NCBI GenBank assembly: GCA_022649665.1
Contig: JALCOL010000018.1
Location: forward strand, 1 to 36,983
DNA: 36,983 bases
DNA from: Enterococcaceae bacterium
Lineage (GTDB): Bacteria > Bacillota > Bacilli > Lactobacillales > Enterococcaceae
Reading direction: 5' to 3'
The position numbers and the translations under genes are program-made. A model generated the notes under the pieces. That model did not search any database. It saw only the letters and a list, made by a program, of their open reading frames with translations, and was not told where the DNA came from. This document shows positions 1 to 6,727 of the stretch, one piece after another; position 1 is the stretch's first letter, and each line of letters begins with the position of its first letter.

Positions 1-100
1 GAAGGATACACCTGTTCCCATGTCGAACACAGAAGTTAAGCTTCCGAGCGCCGATTGTAGTGAGGGGTTGCCCCTTGTGAGAGTAGGACGCTGCCACGCT
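1..100 (+). rRNA. rrf: 5S ribosomal RNA, 3' part (cut by window edge)
   Basis: The segment matches the conserved 5S core (GAAGGATACACCTGTTCCCA, then GTCGAACACAGAAGTTAAG and GAGAGTAGGACGCTGCCACGC). The 5' end lies outside the window. A T-rich stretch follows at 100-114 and probably helps end or process the rRNA transcript. A long tRNA cluster follows directly, as is common for rRNA operons of Firmicutes. Confidence 0.95.
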
Positions 101-117
101 TTTTTTCTTTTTTTGAT

Positions 118-190
118 GGAGGTTTAGCTCAGCTGGGAGAGCATCTGCCTTACAAGCAGAGGGTCAGCGGTTCGATCCCGTTAACCTCCA
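118..190 (+). tRNA. tRNA-Val(UAC)
   Basis: Cloverleaf of 73 nt with acceptor pairing GGAGGTT/AACCTCC and discriminator A. Anticodon stem TCTGC/GCAGA encloses loop CTTACAA, anticodon TAC. CCA is not encoded. Confidence 0.96.
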
Positions 191-195
191 TTGAA

Positions 196-268
196 GAGCC
201 GCTAGCTCAGTTGGTAGAGCATCTGACTTTTAATCAGAGGGTCACAGGTTCGAGCCCTGTGCGGCTCA
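196..268 (+). tRNA. tRNA-Lys(UUU)
   Basis: Acceptor GAGCCGC/GCGGCTC, discriminator A. Anticodon stem TCTGA/TCAGA with loop CTTTTAA, anticodon TTT. This is a typical substrate class for MnmM-dependent wobble modification (mnmM lies at 9509-10078). No CCA encoded. Confidence 0.96.
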
Positions 269-279
269 TTTAATAATTT

Positions 280-360
280 GCGGGTGTGGCGGAATTGGCA
301 GACGCACTAGATTTAGGATCTAGCGCCTTTGGCGTGGGGGTTCAAGTCCCTTCACCCGCA
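280..360 (+). tRNA. tRNA-Leu(UAG)
   Basis: Class II tRNA with a variable arm (GCGCCTTTGGCGT region). Acceptor GCGGGTG/CACCCGC, discriminator A. Anticodon loop TTTAGGA between CTAGA and TCTAG gives TAG. No CCA encoded. Confidence 0.95.
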
Positions 361-375
361 TTTATTAAGAGTTTT

Positions 376-448
376 GCCGGCTTAGCTCAGTTGGTAGAGC
401 ATCTGATTTGTAATCAGAGGGTCGAGGGTTCAAATCCTTTAGCCGGCA
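376..448 (+). tRNA. tRNA-Thr(UGU)
   Basis: Acceptor GCCGGCT/AGCCGGC, discriminator A. Anticodon stem TCTGA/TCAGA with loop TTTGTAA, anticodon TGT. No CCA encoded. Confidence 0.96.
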
Positions 449-458
449 TCTCAAAGAT

Positions 459-530
459 GCGGAAGTAGTTCAGGGGTAGAACATCACCTTGCCAAGGTGG
501 GGGTCGCGGGTTCGAATCCCGTCTTCCGCT
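459..530 (+). tRNA. tRNA-Gly(GCC)
   Basis: Acceptor GCGGAAG/CTTCCGC, discriminator T. Anticodon loop TTGCCAA gives GCC. Length 72 nt. No CCA encoded. Confidence 0.95.
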
Positions 531-544
531 TGTATTCGATCTAT

Positions 545-630
545 GCCGGGGTGGCGGAACTGGCAGACGCACAGGACTTAAAATCCTGCGGTGAGTGATC
601 ACCGTACCGGTTCGATTCCGGTCCTCGGCA
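545..630 (+). tRNA. tRNA-Leu(UAA)
   Basis: Class II tRNA of 86 nt with a long variable arm (CGGTGAGTGATCACCG). Acceptor GCCGGGG/CCTCGGC, discriminator A. Anticodon stem CAGGA/TCCTG, loop CTTAAAA, anticodon TAA. No CCA encoded. Confidence 0.96.
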
Positions 631-655
631 TTGCTTCGAAGATTATTATTTTTAT

Positions 656-729
656 GCGCCCATAGCTCAATTGGATAGAGTGCTTGACTACGGATCAAGA
701 GGTTGAGGGTTCGACTCCTTCTGGGCGCG
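656..729 (+). tRNA. tRNA-Arg(ACG)
   Basis: Acceptor GCGCCCA/TGGGCGC, discriminator G. Anticodon stem CTTGA/TCAAG, loop CTACGGA, anticodon ACG (A34 would be deaminated to inosine by TadA). No CCA encoded. Confidence 0.95.
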
Positions 730-732
730 TTT

Positions 733-806
733 CGGGAAGTAGCTCAGCTTGGTAGAGTACCTGGTTTGGGACCAGGGTGTCGCAGGTTCGAATCCTGTCT
801 TCCCGA
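733..806 (+). tRNA. tRNA-Pro(UGG)
   Basis: Acceptor CGGGAAG/CTTCCCG, discriminator A, with the C1-G72 pair typical of tRNA-Pro. Anticodon stem CCTGG/CCAGG, loop TTTGGGA, anticodon TGG. No CCA encoded. Confidence 0.96.
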
Positions 807-831
807 TAAACAGATTTTCTGTTTCAAATTT

Positions 832-905
832 CGCGGTGTAGCTCAGCTGGCTAGAGCGTCCGGTTCATACCCGGGAGGTCGGGGGTTCGATCCCCTCCGC
901 CGCGA
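832..905 (+). tRNA. tRNA-Met(CAU), probably elongator
   Basis: Acceptor CGCGGTG/CGCCGCG, discriminator A. Anticodon stem TCCGG/CCGGG with loop TTCATAC, anticodon CAT. It lacks initiator hallmarks and also lacks the C4-G69/C5-G68 pairs seen in E. coli tRNA-Ile2, so elongator Met is the best reading among the three CAT tRNA types here. No CCA encoded. Confidence 0.75.
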
Positions 906-922
906 TAAAAGCTTTCGAGCCT

Positions 923-996
923 GGACCTTTAGCTCAGCTGGTTAGAGCAGACGGCTCATAACCGTCCGGTCGTAGGTTCGAGTCCTACAAGGTCCA
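923..996 (+). tRNA. tRNA(CAU), likely Ile2 (lysidine-modified) rather than Met
   Basis: Acceptor GGACCTT/AAGGTCC, discriminator A. Anticodon stem GACGG/CCGTC, loop CTCATAA, anticodon CAT. C4 and C5 in the acceptor are as in E. coli tRNA-Ile2, a TilS substrate, whereas the neighbouring CAT tRNA at 832 has G4/G5. The assignment to Ile2 is inference; generic annotation would call it Met. Confidence 0.6.
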
Positions 997-1009
997 TAGC
1001 GGCTTTTGT

Positions 1010-1099
1010 GGAGGATTACCCAAGTCCGGCTGAAGGGAACGGTCTTGAAAACCGTCAGGTGTGTAAAAGCACGCAAGGGTTCGAATCCCTTATCCTCCT
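1010..1099 (+). tRNA. tRNA-Ser(UGA), copy 1
   Basis: Class II tRNA of 90 nt. Acceptor GGAGGAT/ATCCTCC, discriminator T. Anticodon stem ACGGT/ACCGT, loop CTTGAAA, anticodon TGA. The copy at 1620-1709 differs at one base (1076 A versus 1686 G, in the T stem). Confidence 0.95.
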
Positions 1100-1111
1100 T
1101 TTTTCTATTAT

Positions 1112-1185
<74 letters not shown>

Positions 1186-1196
1186 TTTGCTCGATT

Positions 1197-1269
1197 GGTT
1201 CCGTGGTGTAGGGGTTAACATGCCTGCCTGTCACGCAGGAGATCGCGGGTTCGATTCCCGTCGGAACCG
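1197..1269 (+). tRNA. tRNA-Asp(GUC), copy 1
   Basis: Acceptor GGTTCCG/CGGAACC, discriminator G. Anticodon stem CCTGC/GCAGG, loop CTGTCAC, anticodon GTC. Identical copy at 1806-1878. Confidence 0.96.
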
Positions 1270-1280
1270 TAGCAAATCTC

Positions 1281-1353
1281 GGCGTGGTAGCTCAGTTGGT
1301 AGAGCAACGGATTGAAGCTCCGTGTGTCGGCAGTTCGATTCTGTCCCGCGCCA
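1281..1353 (+). tRNA. tRNA-Phe(GAA)
   Basis: Acceptor GGCGTGG/CCGCGCC with one T-G wobble, discriminator A. Anticodon stem ACGGA/TCCGT, loop TTGAAGC, anticodon GAA. Single copy; it is absent from the duplicated block downstream. Confidence 0.93.
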
Positions 1354-1368
1354 TTACCGCAATTTTTT

Positions 1369-1439
1369 GCGGGTGTAGTTTAGTGGTAAAACCACAGCCT
1401 TCCAAGCTGTTGTCGCGAGTTCGATTCTCGTCACCCGCT
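1369..1439 (+). tRNA. tRNA-Gly(UCC), copy 1
   Basis: Acceptor GCGGGTG/CACCCGC, discriminator T. Anticodon stem ACAGC/GCTGT, loop CTTCCAA, anticodon TCC. Identical copy at 1887-1957. Confidence 0.95.
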
Positions 1440-1452
1440 TTTCTATAATTAT

Positions 1453-1526
<74 letters not shown>

Positions 1527-1543
1527 TTTGCATGTTTTACATT

Positions 1544-1615
1544 GGCCCGGTGGTCAAGCGGTTAAGACACCGCCCTTTCACGGCGGTATCACGGGTTCGA
1601 TTCCCGTCCGGGTCA
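1544..1615 (+). tRNA. tRNA-Glu(UUC), copy 1
   Basis: Acceptor GGCCCGG/CCGGGTC with a G2-T71 wobble, discriminator A. Anticodon stem CCGCC/GGCGG, loop CTTTCAC, anticodon TTC. Second copy at 2145-2216. Confidence 0.95.
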
Positions 1616-1619
1616 TTTT

Positions 1620-1709
1620 GGAGGATTACCCAAGTCCGGCTGAAGGGAACGGTCTTGAAAACCGTCAGGTGTGTAAAAGCACGCAGGGGTTCGAATCCCT
1701 TATCCTCCT
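1620..1709 (+). tRNA. tRNA-Ser(UGA), copy 2
   Basis: Same as the copy at 1010 except G at 1686 in place of A at 1076, which turns an A-T pair of the T stem into a G-T wobble. Only four bases separate it from the preceding tRNA-Glu; it marks the start of the duplicated block. Confidence 0.95.
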
Positions 1710-1720
1710 TTTACTATTAT

Positions 1721-1794
<74 letters not shown>

Positions 1795-1805
1795 TTAGTT
1801 TTATT

Positions 1806-1878
1806 GGTTCCGTGGTGTAGGGGTTAACATGCCTGCCTGTCACGCAGGAGATCGCGGGTTCGATTCCCGTCGGAACCG
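1806..1878 (+). tRNA. tRNA-Asp(GUC), copy 2
   Basis: Same sequence as 1197-1269. It is followed directly by tRNA-Gly, without the tRNA-Phe found at the matching place in the first block. Confidence 0.96.
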
Positions 1879-1886
1879 CTTTTTTT

Positions 1887-1957
1887 GCGGGTGTAGTTTA
1901 GTGGTAAAACCACAGCCTTCCAAGCTGTTGTCGCGAGTTCGATTCTCGTCACCCGCT
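1887..1957 (+). tRNA. tRNA-Gly(UCC), copy 2
   Basis: Same sequence as 1369-1439, anticodon TCC, discriminator T. Confidence 0.95.
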
Positions 1958-1971
1958 CTTGTTACATTGAT

Positions 1972-2045
<74 letters not shown>

Positions 2046-2047
2046 TT

Positions 2048-2135
2048 GGGGAAGTACTCAAGTGGCTGAAGAGGCGCCCCTGCTAAGGGTGTAGGTCGGG
2101 AAACCGGCGCGAGGGTTCAAATCCCTCCTTCTCCG
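2048..2135 (+). tRNA. tRNA-Ser(GCU)
   Basis: Class II tRNA of 88 nt. Acceptor GGGGAAG/CTTCTCC with one G-T wobble, discriminator G. Anticodon stem CGCCC/GGGTG, loop CTGCTAA, anticodon GCT. It sits between Ile and Glu only in the second block. Confidence 0.94.
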
Positions 2136-2144
2136 TCTTTTGGC

Positions 2145-2216
2145 GGCCCGGTGGTCAAGCGGTTAAGACACCGCCCTTTCACGGCGGTATCACGGGTTCG
2201 ATTCCCGTCCGGGTCA
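2145..2216 (+). tRNA. tRNA-Glu(UUC), copy 2
   Basis: Same body as 1544-1615. It is the last tRNA of the cluster and is followed by the terminator at 2219-2245. Confidence 0.95.
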
Positions 2217-2218
2217 TG

Positions 2219-2245
2219 CAGAATGCTTTCGAGCATTCTTTTTTT
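2219..2245 (+). terminator. Terminator of the rRNA-tRNA cluster
   Basis: Stem AGAATGC/GCATTCT with loop TTTCGA, followed by a run of seven to eight T. A TATACT box at 2247-2252 right after it could be the -10 of the next gene, but no convincing -35 is visible. Confidence 0.9.
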
Positions 2246-2274
2246 GTATACTGAACAAAAAGGTGGTTTCTTGG

Positions 2275-2838
2275 ATGGATCTTTTTTTGGAAGGACCTTC
2301 ATTTGTCGGTAAAACGTCCTTGCTTTTGCGAGCGGTTTCAGGGTATCCTTTAAGGGGACTTTTTGTCGAGCGGCGCTGGCGTGCGGATCAAGTGGATTCG
2401 TTTTGGCTTTGCGACGCACGGTTCCTCACGGACGCATCTGCACCAAAGGCTCCTTTAATGGAAACTGACGCTAACTTCCACCGGACTTGGCATCCCGAGA
2501 TCTTTTCGTCATTTGGGGTCCGTATACTGGATGATGCTTTGCAAGCAGCGGCTGACGAAGTGATCTTGCTGGATGAGATCGGCGGGATCGAGCTTTTAAC
2601 GGATGTCTTTTTCGAAAAACTTTTGATAGTCCTGCAAATGAAAAACAAAATCGTCGGGGTCCATAAAAGTGATCAAAATGCGGCGCACCAAGCCAAGCGT
2701 CTGGATATTCCCAGCGAATACTTCAAGCGGCGAAAAATGCTGCGCGAGGCGATCGAAAAAAATGGGACGATCTTAACAATGGAAAAACAGAATCAGCTGG
2801 AGATCGAACAAAAATTGCAAAGATTTTTGTTTTTTTAA
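2275..2838 (+). CDS. THEP1-like nucleoside-triphosphatase (P-loop NTPase)
   Basis: The 187-residue protein shows a Walker A motif at residues 7-15 (GPSFVGKTS) and a Walker B segment VILLDEIGGIEL around D100-E101. The DEIG-x-x-EL form is characteristic of the NTPase_1/THEP1 family, whose members hydrolyse NTPs slowly in vitro and whose cellular role is unsettled. I chose the ATG at 2275 because AAGGTGG at 2260-2266 lies 8 nt upstream; a GTG at 2263 is in frame but falls inside that Shine-Dalgarno. The gene lies 48 nt ahead of the FecCD permease on the same strand and probably belongs to the metal-uptake operon; a role in nucleotide or metallocofactor handling is a guess. The family call rests on motifs only. 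Confidence 0.78.
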   Translation: MDLFLEGPSFVGKTSLLLRAVSGYPLRGLFVERRWRADQVDSFWLCDARFLTDASAPKAPLMETDANFHRTWHPEIFSSFGVRILDDALQAAADEVILLDEIGGIELLTDVFFEKLLIVLQMKNKIVGVHKSDQNAAHQAKRLDIPSEYFKRRKMLREAIEKNGTILTMEKQNQLEIEQKLQRFLFF

Positions 2839-2886
2839 CGATGTTCGTTATCTTGTGAAAGTATAAAGAGAGCGTGGTGGGCTGCT

Positions 2887-3894
2887 TTGCGCAAGTCGCG
2901 AGGTTTGATAATTCTTTTATTGGCATTATTTGTAAGCGTATTTTTATTTTCTTTTTATTTAGGTAAGTTCCCGATCTCATTTGATAATTTCGTTCATACG
3001 CTGCAAGAGCAGCTTGTTGGGAAACTTTCGGCAGAGCATTCACAATTTGCGACGATCATGTTCAAGATCCGTTTTCCGCGTGTTGTCATGGCAGCAGTCA
3101 TTGGTGCGGGGATCGCCTTAGCAGGGGCAGCTTATCAAGCATTGTTCCAAAATCCGATGGTCTCGCAAGATATTTTAGGCGCATCGCAAGGAGCGGCATT
3201 CGGTGCAGCGCTTGGTTTATATCTTTCGCAAAGTTATCAAGTCGTCGTCAGCTGGGCTTTTTTAGGGGGATTGATCGCGGTGGGGCTGGTTTTGTTTCTG
3301 GCAAAAATCATCAAAGGCGAAACGATCCTCTATATGATCTTGATCGGCATGATGGTCGGTTCGCTCTTCTCCTCCGCGGTTTCTTTTTTGAAGCTGATCG
3401 GGGATCCGATGAGTACTTTGCCGGCGATCACATATTGGCTGATGGGCAGTCTTTCGGGGATCAAACAGCAGGATGTTGCTTTCGCGGTTCCTTTGATCGT
3501 CATTGGTTGCTTGCCGATCTTCTTTTTGCGCTGGCGGCTGAATTTAATGTCGCTCGGCACTCAAGAGGCCGAGAGTTTGGGTGTGAACACAAGAAATATT
3601 CGCGTGATCATGGTGTTCGCTGCAACGTTGATCACTGCGGCAGCGGTTTCCGTGACTGGAATGATCGGCTGGGTCGGCTTGATCATTCCGCACTTCGCGC
3701 GCTTGATCGTCGGCAATGATTATCGCAAAGTCGTGCCGGTCAGTGCGCTCTTAGGGGCCTCGTTTCTTTTGATCGTGGATGATATTGCGCGGATGCTCAC
3801 GACCAGCGAAATCCCGATCGGCATATTGACTTCGTTTATCGGAGCACCGGTCTTTCTCTTGCTGTTGATCCGCAATGCAAAAATGACTCGGTGA
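2887..3894 (+). CDS. FecCD/BtuC-family ABC transporter permease
   Basis: A 335-residue polytopic membrane protein of the usual family length. Around residues 75-105 it has the signature AGAAYQALFQNPMVSQDILG followed by ASQGAAFGA, matching the family's GxxxQxxxxNPLAxPxxLGxxxGA pattern. The C-terminal part holds GMIGWVGLIIPHFARLIVG, the conserved loop that contacts the ATPase. Start is TTG at 2887 with GGTGG six bases upstream; no later start keeps the first membrane helix. It should form a homodimeric channel for a metal-siderophore, haem, cobalamin or related chelate, with the ATPase at 3909 and the lipoprotein at 5423. The substrate cannot be read from the sequence. Confidence 0.93.
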   Translation: MRKSRGLIILLLALFVSVFLFSFYLGKFPISFDNFVHTLQEQLVGKLSAEHSQFATIMFKIRFPRVVMAAVIGAGIALAGAAYQALFQNPMVSQDILGASQGAAFGAALGLYLSQSYQVVVSWAFLGGLIAVGLVLFLAKIIKGETILYMILIGMMVGSLFSSAVSFLKLIGDPMSTLPAITYWLMGSLSGIKQQDVAFAVPLIVIGCLPIFFLRWRLNLMSLGTQEAESLGVNTRNIRVIMVFAATLITAAAVSVTGMIGWVGLIIPHFARLIVGNDYRKVVPVSALLGASFLLIVDDIARMLTTSEIPIGILTSFIGAPVFLLLLIRNAKMTR

Positions 3895-3908
3895 AAGGAG
3901 CTGGAAAG

Positions 3909-4697
3909 ATGCTGAAAGCGCAAAATCTATCGATCGCGTATGGACATAAAACTGTTTTAGAAGATATCTCTTTTACTTTTGAGGCTGGCGAGTCCGTTTT
4001 TTTGCTAGGAAAAAACGGTGCCGGAAAATCAACGCTTTTTAAAGCGCTGCTGGGCTTCTTATCGCCGGCAAGCGGCACGATCGAAATCAATGATAAAAAT
4101 CTTGCGGCTTATTCACAAAAAGAATTAGCACAAACGATCGCTTATATCCCGCAAAAGCCGAATGCGGTTTTCCCTTATACTGTTTTTGAAATGGTGCTGA
4201 TGGGAACGACCGCGCAGCTGCACGCTCTGCAAACACCAGGGGCAAAAGAAGAAAAACGCGCGATCGCCGCGCTCGAACGGCTCAATATTTGGCGATTGGC
4301 TGAACGGCCTTTTCCGCAGATCAGCGGGGGCGAGCAGCAGCTGGCGATCATTGCACGGGCGATCGCACAAAACAGCCGGATCCTCTTGATGGATGAGCCC
4401 TGTGCAAGTTTGGATTACGGAAATCAGATCATGGTGCTCGAAATGATCGATCAGCTGGTCCAAGACGGCTATCTGATCTTTCAATCAAGTCATGATCCGA
4501 ATCATGCGTTTCAGTATGGTTCGAAAGCAGTCGTGCTGAACCGGCGCCATTTGGAAGTCAGCGGTGCGCCTGCGGAAGTCTTGACGAGCGAATTGCTGCA
4601 GAAAATCTATCAAGTACCGCTTGAGGTCGTCGAAGTGCAAGACGAAAAAGTCGTTTTGCCGATCAAAGGAGGCAAAATGCATGTGGGAAATTTATGA
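3909..4697 (+). CDS. ABC transporter ATP-binding protein (FecE/BtuD type)
   Basis: The 262-residue protein has Walker A GKNGAGKST at 34-42, Q-loop Q82, signature ISGGEQQL at 138-145, Walker B ILLMDEP at 158-164 and the H-loop histidine at H195. These are the motifs of ATPases partnered with FecCD permeases. Start is the ATG at 3909, preceded by AAAGGAG at 3894-3900; an upstream in-frame GTG at 3891 overlaps the permease stop and was rejected. Its 3' end overlaps the DUF364 gene by 17 nt, which points to translational coupling. Confidence 0.94.
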   Translation: MLKAQNLSIAYGHKTVLEDISFTFEAGESVFLLGKNGAGKSTLFKALLGFLSPASGTIEINDKNLAAYSQKELAQTIAYIPQKPNAVFPYTVFEMVLMGTTAQLHALQTPGAKEEKRAIAALERLNIWRLAERPFPQISGGEQQLAIIARAIAQNSRILLMDEPCASLDYGNQIMVLEMIDQLVQDGYLIFQSSHDPNHAFQYGSKAVVLNRRHLEVSGAPAEVLTSELLQKIYQVPLEVVEVQDEKVVLPIKGGKMHVGNL

Positions 4698-5418
4698 TGA
4701 ATTGATCGCGGGGGTCGGAGAAGGCAAGATCCGCGAGATTTTCCCGACCAAAAATCGCATGATCATTACCAGCGAACACGGGATCGGGACCGCCGTCCGA
4801 TACGGGGCGGCGCCGGAAGAAAACGTGTTAGCCCAAATGAAAGGTGCTGCGCTGAAAGAAGCCGCCGCAATGATCAAATTGTGGGATTTTCCGCTAGCGA
4901 GCATCGGCTTGGCGGCAATGAACAGCTTTTATAATAACCGCGCATACACTGAAGAACATTTTCACGCACTTGCCGCTGCCGATATTTTCAGACTGTATGA
5001 ACAGACGATCACGGAAAATGATCCAAGAAAATTTGCGACGATCGGCCACTTTCCGGGGATCCCGCAATTTCCAAAACTGCAGGCGCGCTTGACGGTTTTT
5101 GAGCTGGATCCGCGTCCGGGCGACTTGCCGGCAAGTGCCGCCGAGTTTCTGCTGCCGGAGATCGCGGTCGTTTTCATCACCGCCTCAGCACTGGTCAATA
5201 AGACATTGCCGCGGCTCCTTGCATTGGCGAAAAATGCCGAAGTCATTATTTTAGGAGCAAGTACACCGCTGTCCCCGGTTTGGTTTGAACACGGGGTGCA
5301 TTTGTTAGCGGGAACTTATTTCAATAATTCGCATTTGGAAAAACTGAAACAGGATCCAAATTGTCGAAAATTAAGCTGCTTGGGAAAAGCAGTGGTGCTT
5401 GAAAGAAAGGAAGGATAG
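4681..5418 (+). CDS. DUF364 protein with N-terminal DUF4213-like domain
   Basis: The 245-residue cytosolic protein has an N-terminal domain (about 1-95, resembling DUF4213, an enolase-N-like fold) and a C-terminal Rossmann-like DUF364 domain (about 115-240) with the family motif ELDPRPGDLPASAAEFLLP at 141-159, ITASALVNKTL at 166-176 and LGASTPLSP at 191-199. DUF364 is described as a putative heavy-metal chelation domain, and its genes are often found beside FecCD-type transporters; no reaction is established. Start ATG 4681 has AAAGGAGG 8 nt upstream. It lies between ATPase and binding-protein genes, so it may process, release or sense the imported metal or chelate (inference). Confidence 0.88.
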   Translation: MWEIYDELIAGVGEGKIREIFPTKNRMIITSEHGIGTAVRYGAAPEENVLAQMKGAALKEAAAMIKLWDFPLASIGLAAMNSFYNNRAYTEEHFHALAAADIFRLYEQTITENDPRKFATIGHFPGIPQFPKLQARLTVFELDPRPGDLPASAAEFLLPEIAVVFITASALVNKTLPRLLALAKNAEVIILGASTPLSPVWFEHGVHLLAGTYFNNSHLEKLKQDPNCRKLSCLGKAVVLERKEG

Positions 5419-5422
5419 AAGA

Positions 5423-6547
5423 ATGAAAAAGAAATTTTTGGGAGGAGCCGTGCTTGCGCTTGCACTCGGATTGACGCTTGCCGGCTGCGGCAGCAAGACA
5501 AATGACTCCGCGTCTTCGTCGGCGGAGTCAAAAACAGCACAAACGACAAAATCGGCGGAAGCAAAGAAACGGACGTTCACTGATGATGCCGGCCGCAAAG
5601 TGGAGATTCCGGCAAAACTAACGAAGATCGCGCCATCTGGCCCGCTAGCACAGATCGTCTTGTACACCAGCAGCCCCGATGCGTTGGTTGGGATTTCAAG
5701 CGACCTGCCGGAAAATGCAAAAGGCTGGATCCCCGACAAGTATTATAAACTGCCGAAATTCGGGCAGTTCTACGGAAAAAATGCTAATTTGAATATGGAA
5801 GCGTTGACCGCTGCGGCGCCGGAAGCAGTCATTGATATCGGCGAAAAGAAAAAGACTGTAAAAGAAGATATGGACAGTTTGCAAAAGCAGCTCGATATTC
5901 CAGTACTGTTCGTCGAAGCAACGCTTGAACATATGGATGAAACATATCAAAAGCTGGGCGATTTGACAGGACGCAAAAAAGAAAATGACAAACTCGCTTC
6001 GTATTGTAAAGAGGTCCTCAGCACGGCGAAAAAGAATAAAGAAAAAATCGGCGATAAGCAAAAAACGGTTTATTATGCCGGCGGTCAAGACGGCTTGAGC
6101 ACGAATGCAGAAGGTTCGTTCCACGCAGAAGTTTTTGATGTCCTGGGAGCGAAAAATGTCGTTAGCGGGATGGAAGTCGCTTCTAAAGGCGAAGGAACAA
6201 CGATCTCGATGGAGCAATTGATGCAGTGGCAGCCGGACTATATCTTAGCGGCGACCGATGCGATCTATCAGCAGATCAAAACAGATGCGACTTGGCAAAC
6301 CTTGACAGCCGTCAAAGAAGGGCGCGTCTACCGCGTACCGGATATCCCGTTCAACTTCTTGGCTTCCCCGCCTTCAGTCAACCGGATCATGGGGTTGCAG
6401 TGGCTTGGGAAAGTCATGTATCCGGACGAATATCAAGGTGATTTGAATAAAGAAGTCAAAGAATTTTATAAAGACTTCTATCATGTCGACTTGACGCAGG
6501 ATCAGTTGGCGGAACTGCTGAAAAACAGCGTTCCAGAATCGAAATAA
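5423..6547 (+). CDS. Substrate-binding lipoprotein of the FecCD-type importer
   Basis: The 374-residue precursor begins with a lipoprotein signal peptide; the lipobox is LAGC with lipidated Cys22, followed by a Ser/Ala/Lys-rich linker to about residue 50. The rest is a periplasmic-binding-protein-like fold (BtuF/FhuD class): TDDAGRKVEIP near the start, AAPEAVIDIGEKK in the middle, and FNFLASPPSVNRIMGLQWLGKVMYP near the end (split here: the core is PPSVNRIMGLQWL). Start ATG 5423 has AAGGAAGG 8 nt upstream and follows the DUF364 stop by 4 nt. It should capture the chelate outside the membrane and deliver it to the permease. The ligand is unknown. Confidence 0.9.
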   Translation: MKKKFLGGAVLALALGLTLAGCGSKTNDSASSSAESKTAQTTKSAEAKKRTFTDDAGRKVEIPAKLTKIAPSGPLAQIVLYTSSPDALVGISSDLPENAKGWIPDKYYKLPKFGQFYGKNANLNMEALTAAAPEAVIDIGEKKKTVKEDMDSLQKQLDIPVLFVEATLEHMDETYQKLGDLTGRKKENDKLASYCKEVLSTAKKNKEKIGDKQKTVYYAGGQDGLSTNAEGSFHAEVFDVLGAKNVVSGMEVASKGEGTTISMEQLMQWQPDYILAATDAIYQQIKTDATWQTLTAVKEGRVYRVPDIPFNFLASPPSVNRIMGLQWLGKVMYPDEYQGDLNKEVKEFYKDFYHVDLTQDQLAELLKNSVPESK

Positions 6548-6554
6548 CACCCAA

Positions 6555-6588
6555 AGCGGAGCTGCAAAATGCGGCTTCGTTTTTTTAT
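6555..6588 (+). terminator. Terminator of the metal-importer operon
   Basis: Imperfect stem GGAGCTGCA/TGCGGCTTC with loop AAA, followed by seven T at 6580-6586, just after the lipoprotein stop codon. Confidence 0.8.
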
Positions 6589-6626
6589 TTCGATCAGGAA
6601 AAGTGCCTGTTTTCAAGCGAAAAATC

Positions 6627-6635
6627 TGCTATACT
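6627..6635 (+). promoter_or_regulatory. Extended -10 promoter of metK
   Basis: TGCTATACT carries a TGn extension and a near-consensus -10 hexamer (6630-6635). No good -35 lies 16-18 nt upstream, which the extended -10 may offset. Transcription would start near 6642, leaving the SMK box whole in the leader. Confidence 0.65.
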
Positions 6636-6649
6636 GATTGAGGTGCAAG

Positions 6650-6722
6650 TACACGTTCCCGAAAGGATTTATCCCGCTGGATAAAGATGCCTTGTAACCG
6701 AATGAAATTTAGGGGGAAGTAT
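6650..6722 (+). ncRNA. SMK box (SAM-III) riboswitch upstream of metK
   Basis: The leader carries the conserved SMK elements in order: GTTCCCGAAAGGAT at 6655-6668, a variable hairpin TTTATCC/GGATAAA at 6668-6685, GATGCCTTGTAACCGAA at 6686-6702, and the ribosome-binding sequence GGGGGAAG at 6712-6719. In this family SAM binding makes the anti-SD (here GTTCCC) pair with the SD and blocks translation of metK. The SD ends 8 nt before the ATG at 6728, as the model requires. Known so far only from Lactobacillales, which supports the taxonomic guess. Confidence 0.92.
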
Positions 6723-6727
6723 AAATC

